A stretch of DNA of 19,854 nt from Clostridia bacterium (GTDB lineage Bacteria > Bacillota > Clostridia > Christensenellales > Aristaeellaceae): NCBI GenBank assembly GCA_017412445.1, contig JAFPYA010000080.1:1-19854 (forward strand), given 5' to 3'. Below are positions 13,232-19,854 of the stretch, in pieces. The notes under the pieces were generated by a model. It saw only the letters and a list, made by a program, of their open reading frames with translations. It ran no database searches and had not been told where the DNA came from. Position 1 is the first letter of the stretch, and every line of letters starts with the position of its first letter. The position numbers and the translations under genes were made by a program.

Positions 13232-15052
13232 TTAAGTCGCCTGCCCCGCGAACTGGGTCATGTAGAGCTTGTAATACCTGCCCTGCTTTTTGAGCAGCTC
13301 CTCATGCGAGCCGCTTTCTACTATAGCGCCCTGATCCATCACTATTATCTCGTCTGCGTCCTGAATGGTGGAGAGGCGGTGGGCGATGATGAGGCTGGTG
13401 CGCTTTTTCATAAGCTCGGCCATGGCGTCCTGTATGTCGCTCTCGGTGCGCGTGTCTACCGAGGAGGTGGCTTCGTCAAGTATCAGTATGCTGGGCTCGG
13501 ACAAAAACGCCCGGCCTATTGTGAGCAGCTGCCTTTGCCCCTGACTTAAGCTCGCGCCGCCGCTTTCGAGCACCGTGTCGTAGCCGTTGGGCAAATTGGC
13601 TATCACGTCGTCGCAGCGGCTGGAGACGGCGGCCGCCTGCAGCGCTTCGGGCGCTGTGTCCCCGGAGGCGTAGCACAGGTTGTTTTTTACCGTGTCGGTA
13701 AACAGCACGGTGTCCTGAAGCACTATGCCTATGGCGTCTCGCAATTCGTCTGTGCTTATATCGTATATGCTCTTGCCGTCGAGCAGTATTTCACCCGAAT
13801 CTATGGGGTAAAAGCGCATGAGCAGATTGATTATGGTGGTCTTGCCGCTGCCGGTCGAGCCGACGAGTGCTATCTTTTTGCCGCCCGAAATTTTGAGCGA
13901 GAAGTCCCTTATTATCTGTTTTCCGGGCACATAGGAGAAGTTCACGTGCTTAAACTCGATTACGCCCTTTATGGGGCGCACGATTTCGCCGCCGCTCTTG
14001 TCCTCATCTTTTTCGTCAAGTATGTCGAATATGCGCTCGCCGCCCGCCAAAGCGGTCTGTATCTGGCCGTAGAGCTGGGCGATTTCGTTTATGGGGCGCG
14101 AAAACTGCTTGGCGTAGATGATGAACGCGGAGATGACGCCTATAGATATGTCGCCCGAGAGGGCAAAGCGCGCCCCGAACACGGCCACCACCACAAAGGC
14201 GACGTTGCTTAGCATGTTCATTACCGGCCCCATGCTGCCGCCGATTATCTCGGCGATTATGCCGGTTTTGGTCAATTCGTCCGCAGTCCTTGAGAAGCCC
14301 TCGACCTCCCTTTGCTGGCGGTTGTAGGCGGTCACGGTTTTGGTGTTTGTGACCATCTCCTCCACGGTGCCGTTCAGCCTGCCAAGCAGCGTCTGGCGCC
14401 TGACAAAGTATTTGCGCATGTACTTGGTCATGAAGGTGGTTACGACGACCGTGAGTATCACCGTGGAGCAGCTCAAAAGCGTAAGCAGCGGGCTGTAGCT
14501 AAGCATCATTGCGATGGTGCCTGCCAGCGTAAGTACGCCCGAAAACAGGCTGCTTAGTGACGAGGAGACGATGTTAGATATGTTTTCGGCGTCGTTGGTC
14601 ATGCGGCTCATTATGTCGCCGTGGGAGTGGCTGTCGATATATGAAATCGGCAGGTTCACTATCTTGGCGAACAGATCGCCGCGCAGCCGCCTTACCACCC
14701 TCTGGCTTAGCCGCGCGCTCACAAAGCCCTGTATCAGCGTGCTCACGCCGTATATCAGGTAGGCCACGAGCATCATTATCAGCACTGACGTGAGGCTGCC
14801 CAATTCAGGCTTTTGTATGCGGTTTATAGCGTCCGCCTGAAAGCGCGGCGCCAGCACGCCCGCCAGCACGCCTATTACCACAGTTGCGGCGAGGATTATG
14901 ACAAACTTTGCTTCCCGCCTGAAGTAGGCTATCAGGCGGCGAAGCGTCTTTTTGCTGTCCTTTGCCTTTTGTACGGGCGCGCCCATATTGCCAATGGGGC
15001 CTCTGCGCTCGAGTGAGGGCTGAGCCGATGAAGCGTATTTTGACTGGCTCAT
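13232..15052 (-). CDS. Heterodimeric ABC exporter, canonical subunit
   Basis: A 606-residue half-transporter: an N-terminal tail of about 45 residues, six membrane helices (about 50-320) and a nucleotide-binding domain. Visible motifs: Walker A GSTGSGKT (398-405), Q-loop Gln446, signature LSQGQ (502-506), Walker B ILILDE with catalytic Glu527, and the switch His558 in IIAHRL. So this subunit has a complete Walker B/His set but a variant signature. Such a pairing is known from heterodimeric exporters such as TM287/288 and BmrCD, where ATP hydrolysis happens at one site only. Likely substrates are drugs, lipids or peptides; the sequence does not tell. Its ATG overlaps the stop of the partner gene (ATGA, 15049-15052). 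It is the last gene of the run from recA. Confidence 0.93.
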   Translation of the reverse strand: MSQSKYASSAQPSLERRGPIGNMGAPVQKAKDSKKTLRRLIAYFRREAKFVIILAATVVIGVLAGVLAPRFQADAINRIQKPELGSLTSVLIMMLVAYLIYGVSTLIQGFVSARLSQRVVRRLRGDLFAKIVNLPISYIDSHSHGDIMSRMTNDAENISNIVSSSLSSLFSGVLTLAGTIAMMLSYSPLLTLLSCSTVILTVVVTTFMTKYMRKYFVRRQTLLGRLNGTVEEMVTNTKTVTAYNRQQREVEGFSRTADELTKTGIIAEIIGGSMGPVMNMLSNVAFVVVAVFGARFALSGDISIGVISAFIIYAKQFSRPINEIAQLYGQIQTALAGGERIFDILDEKDEDKSGGEIVRPIKGVIEFKHVNFSYVPGKQIIRDFSLKISGGKKIALVGSTGSGKTTIINLLMRFYPIDSGEILLDGKSIYDISTDELRDAIGIVLQDTVLFTDTVKNNLCYASGDTAPEALQAAAVSSRCDDVIANLPNGYDTVLESGGASLSQGQRQLLTIGRAFLSEPSILILDEATSSVDTRTESDIQDAMAELMKKRTSLIIAHRLSTIQDADEIIVMDQGAIVESGSHEELLKKQGRYYKLYMTQFAGQAT

Positions 15053-16767
15053 GCGCTCTCACTTCCCTTTTTGAGCTGGGAATTGTAGATTTCCCTGTAC
15101 ACCTCGTTGGTGTTCAAAAGCTCCTCGTGGGTGCCAAGCCCCACTATCTCGCCCCTGTCCAGCACCGCGATTTTGTCCGCGCGCATCACGGTAGCGATCC
15201 TCTGGGCGATGATTATCTTTGTGAGCTTGCCGTAGCCCTCGCCCAGGGCCTTGAACAGCCTTGCCTCAGTGCCCAGATCCAGCGCGCTCGTGGAGTCGTC
15301 GAGCACCAGTATCTCCGCGTCCTTTATCAGCGCGCGGCTTATGGCGATTCGCTGCTTCTGGCCGCCCGAAAGGCTCATGCCGCCCTCCGCCACGGGGGTG
15401 TCGTAGCCCTGCGGCTGCTCGAGAATGAATTCCTCGGCCTGAGCGGCGCGGGCGGCCTTTTCGGTCTCGGTTTTGCTTGCGCCTTCCTTGCCTATCAATA
15501 TATTCTGCCTGATGGTTGTGGAGAACAGTTCGCTCTTTTGAAGCACGAAGGCTATCCTGCTTCTGAGCGTTTCGAGCCTGTAGCTTTTTACGTCCTCGCC
15601 GTCAATGAGCACGCTGCCCTTTACGGTATCGTAAAAGCGGGGAATCAGCTTTACGAGCGTGCTTTTGCCGCTGCCGGTCGCGCCTATTATGGCAAACGTC
15701 TCGCCGGGATTTACCTTTATGCTTATGTTTTTCAGCACCTCGTGCCTGTGGCCGGGGTAGACGAAGCTTACGTCTTTAAACTCGACGCTGCCGCCCCTCA
15801 GCGGCACGTCAATCATGCCGCCGTCAGAGATCGCGGGCGTCGACGCAAGCACCTCTTTTATGCGCTTGCCCGAGGCCACGCCGCGCGTGATGGTCTGGAA
15901 TATCATCGCCAGCATCATCATTCCGTTGAGTATCTGGCTGAGATAGGTGATTGCGGCCATCAGCTCGCCTATCTCCATGTTTCGCGCCGCCACCTCCCTG
16001 CCGCCTATGTATATCACGGCCACGGTGGCGATGTTCAGCACGATGTTCATTATGGGGCGCATCCAGCTTAAAAGGATAAGCACCTTAAACTGGGTGTCCA
16101 CGAGCTCGGCGTTGCTCTTTTCAAATCGGTTTATTTCACTTTTTTCCTGTACGAAGGCCTTCACCACGCGCTCGCCCGCGACGTTTTCGCCTATGACGGA
16201 GTTCACCCTGTCCAGCCGCCTTTGAAGCAGCAAAAACAGCGGGCCGCTCCTTTTTACGACTATCGCTATCTCAATAAGTATTATCGGCGCGGTACAAAGC
16301 AGCACGCGGCCGAACGCCACGTTCATGCTTAAAAGGAAGCTGCTGCCCGCGACAAAGAACATCAGGCATCTCACGCCGCCGCGTATCAGCTGCGCCACCA
16401 TGTTCTGCACCTGAGTTACGTCTGAGGTGGTGCGGGTGATGAGGCTGCCCACGGTGAAATCGTCGGTCTGCTCGAAGGAGAAATTCATTATCCTGCCAAA
16501 GCAGGCCTTACGCAGGTCATTGCCGAAATGCTGGGCGCAGATGTTCACGCACACGCCGCTCATTATGCCGCAGGTGCCGCCGAGCGCCACCACGCCTATC
16601 ATTCTGAGCCCCACGCTCCACACCAGCGACTCGTTGCCCTTGAGTATGCCGTTGTCCACTATGTTTGCCATCATTCGGGGCTGAAGCAGATCTATAAGCA
16701 CCTCGCCCACCATGAAAAGCGAGCCGAGCAGGCCTATCCAGAGGTATTTTTTGATGTATTTAAGCAA
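15049..16767 (-). CDS. Heterodimeric ABC exporter, degenerate-site subunit
   Basis: A half-transporter of about 572 residues with six membrane helices and a nucleotide-binding domain. Walker A GATGSGKS and signature LSGGQ are intact, but the catalytic glutamate after Walker B is Asp (ILVLDDSTS) and the switch histidine is Gln (IIAQRI). These are the marks of the non-hydrolysing nucleotide site of heterodimeric exporters, and its partner is encoded immediately downstream with a four-base overlap. The start is uncertain: TTG at 16767 has AAAGGCGG nine bases before it and lies one base after the acetyltransferase stop; TTG at 16815 would add 16 residues and overlap that gene by 47 bases, with GGGAGG 12 bases away. 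I prefer the former since family members usually begin near LLKYIKKY. Confidence 0.92.
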   Translation of the reverse strand: MLKYIKKYLWIGLLGSLFMVGEVLIDLLQPRMMANIVDNGILKGNESLVWSVGLRMIGVVALGGTCGIMSGVCVNICAQHFGNDLRKACFGRIMNFSFEQTDDFTVGSLITRTTSDVTQVQNMVAQLIRGGVRCLMFFVAGSSFLLSMNVAFGRVLLCTAPIILIEIAIVVKRSGPLFLLLQRRLDRVNSVIGENVAGERVVKAFVQEKSEINRFEKSNAELVDTQFKVLILLSWMRPIMNIVLNIATVAVIYIGGREVAARNMEIGELMAAITYLSQILNGMMMLAMIFQTITRGVASGKRIKEVLASTPAISDGGMIDVPLRGGSVEFKDVSFVYPGHRHEVLKNISIKVNPGETFAIIGATGSGKSTLVKLIPRFYDTVKGSVLIDGEDVKSYRLETLRSRIAFVLQKSELFSTTIRQNILIGKEGASKTETEKAARAAQAEEFILEQPQGYDTPVAEGGMSLSGGQKQRIAISRALIKDAEILVLDDSTSALDLGTEARLFKALGEGYGKLTKIIIAQRIATVMRADKIAVLDRGEIVGLGTHEELLNTNEVYREIYNSQLKKGSESA

Positions 16768-16768
16768 T

Positions 16769-17332
16769 TTATATATCCGCCTTTCGGGCTTCCCCGGGAG
16801 GGCAGACCCCGTCAAGCGCGAGGTATTCCTCCCTGAGCATACCCATTATGACCACATCGCATATTTCGCCGCCCGAGAGCATGTGCCTGCGCATCACGCC
16901 CTCGCGCGTAAAGCCCAAATGCTCGTACATGCTCAAGGCGCGCAGGTTTTTGTCTACGCACAAAAGGTACACGCGCCTGTAATCGAGCTCAAGAAACGCC
17001 CTTTTGAGCAGCTTTTCCATGGCTTTTTTCGCCGCGCCCCTGCCCCAGGCGCTTTTCTTTATCACTACGGCGACCTCCACCGTGCGGGCGAAGTCGTCGG
17101 GCAAAAGCAGGTCGCACTGGCCGAGATATTCCCCGGTTTCGGCGTCCTCTATCACGTACCTTTCGCCGCGCACGTCCCCGCTTAAGCGCAGTTCAATCTC
17201 ATAGCGCACGCTCTCGGCACTGCGCCCGCGGATGAAGCCGCTGCCCAGATATTTTACGGTTTCGGGGTCGTTCATCCATTCGAGCATGGGCTCAAGGTCG
17301 CTTTGGCGCAATTCGCGCAGCCTTACGTCCAT
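16769..17332 (-). CDS. GNAT acetyltransferase, RimJ/RimL type
   Basis: A 187-residue acetyltransferase. It opens with VRLRELRQSDLEPMLEWMND, typical of the RimJ/RimL and ribosomal-protein N-acetyltransferase branch (Acetyltransf_3). It has the acetyl-CoA loop in IKKSAWGRGAAKKAM (91-105) and the final NLRALSMYEHLGFTREGVMR (129-148). The substrate is not known: RimL-like proteins act on ribosomal proteins, while others acetylate antibiotics or small amines. The start ATG overlaps the stop of the methyltransferase by one base (TGATG), with GAGGT six bases before it. Its last codons carry the ribosome-binding site of the ABC gene. The position directly before an exporter could mean a shared substrate, but this is only positional. 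Confidence 0.87.
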   Translation of the reverse strand: MDVRLRELRQSDLEPMLEWMNDPETVKYLGSGFIRGRSAESVRYEIELRLSGDVRGERYVIEDAETGEYLGQCDLLLPDDFARTVEVAVVIKKSAWGRGAAKKAMEKLLKRAFLELDYRRVYLLCVDKNLRALSMYEHLGFTREGVMRRHMLSGGEICDVVIMGMLREEYLALDGVCPPGEARKADI

Positions 17333-18519
17333 CAGACGACCTCGTAAGAGCCGTATTTTTCACACAGCGCCCTGCTGCCCCTTATCGCCATGCGCCCGGG
17401 GTAGGCGCGCACCAGCGCCTCGGCCGCCGCCTCGTCAGAGACGTTCAGCAGCAAAGGCAATTTGGTGTTTGCCGAGAGCTCCAGCAGACCTTCCTCGTCG
17501 AAGTCGCCGTCGTCTATCTCTATGACGGTGGTGTCCTCGTCCACGTCGTAGGCGTCCTCGGGGTCCGAGAGCTTTTCGGGCGAGCACAGTGCGTCCTCAG
17601 CCTTAAAGCATTCCCTCGCGGAGCACAGGAACTCTGTGCCGTCGTAAACGCATTCGGGCAGATGAGTCAGAAGCGGCTTAAGCCGCCTTATGTGCTCGGG
17701 CGTGGTGCCGCAGCAGCCGCCTATCACGCTCGCGCCCGCTTCGACTATCGCGCGCATGCCCTCCCCGAGCCGCTCGGGGGTGAAGGGATAGCTCACGTTG
17801 CCCTCGGCGTCCGTCACGGGCAGGCCGGCGTTGGGCTGCACTGCCACGGGCAGGGGAGAGACCAGGCGCACGCGCTTAACGCTTTCGAGCATCTGTTCGG
17901 GGCCGAGCGAGCAGTTTATGCCCAAGGCCGTCGCGCCTGATGCGGTGAGGCTCACGGCAAAGGCGCGTATGTCCGCGCCCGTGAGCAGCCGGCCTCTTTC
18001 GTTTACAGAGCAGCTGGCAATAACCTCAAGCCCCGCCTCCTTCGCCGCAAGGCACGCCGCGCGGCACTCGGCGAGGTCGGTCTGGGTCTCTATGAAGGCG
18101 AAGTCAGCACCCGCCTCCTTCGCCGCCCTCGCCTGCTCGTAAAACCAGCCGTACACGTCGTTAAATGAGAAGCGCCCCACGGGGTGCATGAATTCGCCGG
18201 TAGGCCCCATGTCGCAGGCGACCAGCGCCCTGTCTCCGGCTGCCTCGCGCGCCAGCGTCACGGCGGCTTTAGTGAACAAAGCGGCCTTGCCCTTGTGCCC
18301 TTTGTGGGCGAGCACGGGGTCGGTGGAGCCGAAGCAGTCGGCTATGATTATGTCCGCGCCGGCCTCAAGGTAGGCGCGGTGTATGCCCTTGATTACGTCC
18401 GGCTCGGTCACGGTCAGCTCGTCCGGACAGGCGTTGTGATAGCCCATCGCGCCCAAAAACGCGCCCATGCTGCCGTCGGACAGCAGCATGCCCTGTTTCA
18501 ATCTTTCGCTGAGACTCAT
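17332..18519 (-). CDS. Homocysteine S-methyltransferase family protein with unusual C-terminal extension
   Basis: A 395-residue protein. Residues 1-285 are a homocysteine-binding zinc methyltransferase barrel: LLSDGSMGAFL (12-22), ACDMGPTG (101-108), and zinc ligands Cys203 (GINCS), Cys269 and Cys270 (GGCCGTTPEH). This module makes methionine from homocysteine, either with its own donor or as the first module of cobalamin-dependent MetH. The remaining 110 residues are odd: a linker, an acidic stretch (DVDEDTTVIEIDDGDFDEEG) and LPLLLNVSDEAAAEALVRAY, which resembles part of the pterin-binding barrel of MetH. The rest of that domain and the cobalamin domain are missing, and the frame ends normally. 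GGGAG lies nine bases before the ATG. It sits 17 bases after pcp. Confidence 0.88.
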   Translation of the reverse strand: MSLSERLKQGMLLSDGSMGAFLGAMGYHNACPDELTVTEPDVIKGIHRAYLEAGADIIIADCFGSTDPVLAHKGHKGKAALFTKAAVTLAREAAGDRALVACDMGPTGEFMHPVGRFSFNDVYGWFYEQARAAKEAGADFAFIETQTDLAECRAACLAAKEAGLEVIASCSVNERGRLLTGADIRAFAVSLTASGATALGINCSLGPEQMLESVKRVRLVSPLPVAVQPNAGLPVTDAEGNVSYPFTPERLGEGMRAIVEAGASVIGGCCGTTPEHIRRLKPLLTHLPECVYDGTEFLCSARECFKAEDALCSPEKLSDPEDAYDVDEDTTVIEIDDGDFDEEGLLELSANTKLPLLLNVSDEAAAEALVRAYPGRMAIRGSRALCEKYGSYEVV

Positions 18520-18536
18520 GCTGTTTTTCTCCCGCG

Positions 18537-19139
18537 CTACTGTTGCGCCGCGATGATTTGCTTAACCGTGGCAACGGCGATTTCCAGCGCCCTTGCCATG
18601 TCGCTTATTTCCATAGTGAATGCGCCCGGGTGACGGGTCGCCTGCCCGGTGCAAAACGGCAGGTGAATAAAGCCCGCGGGCACTTTTTTGTGTTTGAGCT
18701 TTGCCAATACCGAATACATCACGTCGTTGCACACGTATGTGCCGGCGCTGTCGGACACGCGCGCGGGCAGGCCGGAAGCATTTATTGCGCAGGCGATTTG
18801 CTCCGCACCAAAAGTGCTTTCAAGCCTGTCCTCGCCCTCGGGGTCGATTTTTTCGCCTTGGCAGAGCCTGCCTGCGCTGTCGGGGGCGGCGGAGGAACGC
18901 TCATTTACGGCCTGCCTTTCGGGCGTGACCGCGTCGCGCCCGCCCGCCTGCCCCACGCTTATCACGGCGTCGGGTTCGAGGCGGTCGATTTCGGCGCATA
19001 TTATTTTTGCGGCCTCAGCGTAGCGCACGGGCAGCGTGAGCTTTACCACGTCCGCGTCCCTGAGCAAAGCGACCGCCTCGAGCGCGGGGTTTATGCTTTC
19101 GCCCCCGAAGGGCTCAAAGGCGCTGACGAGGATTTTCAC
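18537..19139 (-). CDS. pcp: Pyroglutamyl-peptidase I
   Basis: A 200-residue cytoplasmic cysteine peptidase (family C15) that removes N-terminal pyroglutamate from peptides. The catalytic triad can be read: Glu74 in GRDAVTPERQAVN, Cys137 in SAGTYVCND, and His159 in AGFIHLPF. The N-terminus KILVSAFEPFGG is the family hallmark, and the length is normal (about 200-215). The open frame continues upstream for 63 codons inside recA, but homology begins only here, so the start is GTG at 19137-19139. It overlaps the recA stop by four bases (GTGA). Its ribosome-binding site, GGAGG seven bases before, is made from the GAG/GAC codons of RecA's acidic tail, so expression is probably coupled to recA. Confidence 0.93.
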   Translation of the reverse strand: MKILVSAFEPFGGESINPALEAVALLRDADVVKLTLPVRYAEAAKIICAEIDRLEPDAVISVGQAGGRDAVTPERQAVNERSSAAPDSAGRLCQGEKIDPEGEDRLESTFGAEQIACAINASGLPARVSDSAGTYVCNDVMYSVLAKLKHKKVPAGFIHLPFCTGQATRHPGAFTMEISDMARALEIAVATVKQIIAAQQ

Positions 19140-19854
19140 TCCTCGTCCTCCTCCTCGTCGTCCTCGTCGTCGATTTCCTCGCTGTCCATGGGCGCCGTCA
19201 TCTGGCCGCTCGTGAACGCCTCGCGTATCTTTTTGTCCAGCGCATCGAACACGTCGGGATTGTCCTTGAGGTACTGCACGGTGTTCTCCCTGCCCTGACC
19301 TATGCGGTTGCCTTCGTAGGAGTACCATGCGCCGCTCTTTTTGATCAGGTCGTGCTCAACCGCCAATTCGAGCAGGCTTGCGGCCTTGGAGATGCCCTCG
19401 CCGAAAATCATGTCCACCACGCAGCTGCGGAAGGGCGGGGCGACCTTGTTTTTGACTATTTTTATCTTGGTGCGGTTGCCTATCACGTTGCCGCCGTCCT
19501 TTATGGGCTCGCTCTTTCTTATGTCCATGCGGACGCTGGCGTAGAACTTCAGTGCCTTGCCGCCGGTGGTCACCTCGGGGTTGCCGTAGATGACGCCCAC
19601 CTTTTCGCGCAGCTGGTTGATGAATATCGCCAAAGCGTTGGTCTTTGCGATTATGCCGGCCAGCTTTCTCAAGGCCTGACTCATCAGCCTCGCCTGAAGG
19701 CCCACGTGGCTGTCGCCCATGTCGCCCTCGATCTCCTGCCTGGGCACCAGCGCGGCCACGGAGTCGATGACCACAACGTCGATAGCGCCGCTTCTCACCA
19801 GCGCTTCGCATATGTCAAGCGCCTGCTCGCCATTGTCGGGCTGTGAGACGTAGA
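19136..19854 (-). CDS. recA: RecA recombinase, C-terminal two thirds (5' end outside window)
   Basis: The DNA recombinase that forms filaments on single-stranded DNA, drives strand exchange and triggers the SOS response. The frame runs off the right edge; visible codons begin at YVSQPDNGEQALDICEALVR. Seen are IDVVVIDSVAALVP (Walker B), the L1 loop region with QEIEGDMGDSHVGLQARLMS, FINQLREKVGVIYGNPEVTT (before and across loop L2), GGKALKFYASVRMDI, and a lysine-rich KIKIVKNKVAPPF stretch. It ends in a strongly acidic tail EEIDDEDDEEEDEE, known in RecA to restrain DNA binding. The Walker A part is outside the window. A recX gene, the frequent neighbour, does not follow; pcp does, overlapping by four bases. 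Confidence 0.97.
   Translation of the reverse strand, partial: YVSQPDNGEQALDICEALVRSGAIDVVVIDSVAALVPRQEIEGDMGDSHVGLQARLMSQALRKLAGIIAKTNALAIFINQLREKVGVIYGNPEVTTGGKALKFYASVRMDIRKSEPIKDGGNVIGNRTKIKIVKNKVAPPFRSCVVDMIFGEGISKAASLLELAVEHDLIKKSGAWYSYEGNRIGQGRENTVQYLKDNPDVFDALDKKIREAFTSGQMTAPMDSEEIDDEDDEEEDEE

Noticed and set aside
14962..16071. Long plus-strand open frame of 369 codons opposite the ABC genes
   Set aside because: It is antisense to two clear ABC transporter genes with complete motifs, and its product shows no domain, only composition expected from reverse-frame GC-rich coding DNA.
18543..19298. Plus-strand frame with a poly-serine run
   Set aside because: The serine run is simply the reverse complement of the GAG/GAC codons of the RecA acidic tail; the frame is antisense to pcp and recA.
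19140..19328. 63-codon upstream extension of the pcp frame
   Set aside because: It lies inside recA and gives an Arg/Gly-rich peptide with no similarity to pyroglutamyl peptidases; the GTG at 19139 has a proper ribosome-binding site.
1..19854. Search for tRNA or rRNA genes, CRISPR arrays, insertion sequences and att sites
   Set aside because: No cloverleaf, regularly spaced repeat, transposase, integrase or long terminal inverted repeat was seen by eye; a computational scan would be more sensitive.

Overview
The window reads as a chromosomal segment of a GC-rich, Gram-positive, Clostridia-like member of the Bacillota, probably from a gut or rumen habitat. The support is the scpA and site-2-protease pair, an OhrR-type MarR regulator, a DUF2284 protein, a kinase with LRR_5 (BspA-like) repeats, strong GGAGG ribosome-binding sites and a secreted GH5 endoglucanase. 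A placement near Christensenellales or related gut clostridia is only a guess. No tRNA, rRNA, CRISPR array, transposase or integrase was seen, and 19 protein genes were called.

Left part (1-5311, mostly + strand): the 3' end of leuS, then a membrane protein of the UppP/BacA family that lacks the catalytic residues, then a secreted GH5 cellulase, closed by a terminator. Next is a flavodoxin-like gene overlapping an ohrR-type regulator gene. They sit behind a textbook promoter (TTGACA-17-TATAAT) whose start region is covered by a perfect AT-rich palindrome, so autoregulation is likely. Two tandem, clearly paralogous small secreted proteins of unknown function follow, ending at a strong bidirectional terminator.

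Middle (5325-10204): on the minus strand lie a 938-residue zinc-ribbon, Ser/Thr kinase, transmembrane, leucine-rich-repeat receptor, an XRE-type helix-turn-helix protein and a Cys-rich DUF2284 protein. Divergent from the kinase is a small zinc-ribbon membrane protein with its own near-consensus promoter and an adjacent 17-bp palindrome. This locus (5325-10204) is the best candidate for an undescribed signalling module, though that is inference from architecture and position.

Right part (10320-19854): on the minus strand, a GNAT acetyltransferase, scpA and a site-2 protease (M50) with an unusual insertion. A HAD-family phosphatase on the plus strand diverges from them. Finally comes a tightly packed minus-strand run: recA (5' end outside the window), pcp, a homocysteine S-methyltransferase with an odd C-terminal extension, a RimJ/RimL-type acetyltransferase, and the two halves of a heterodimeric ABC exporter. 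Junctions in this run overlap by 1-4 bases or are under 20 bases apart, suggesting one transcript with translational coupling.

Several starts were moved to internal codons because a good Shine-Dalgarno sequence sits 6-9 bases before them. Where the upstream start codon overlaps or touches that Shine-Dalgarno sequence, it was rejected.
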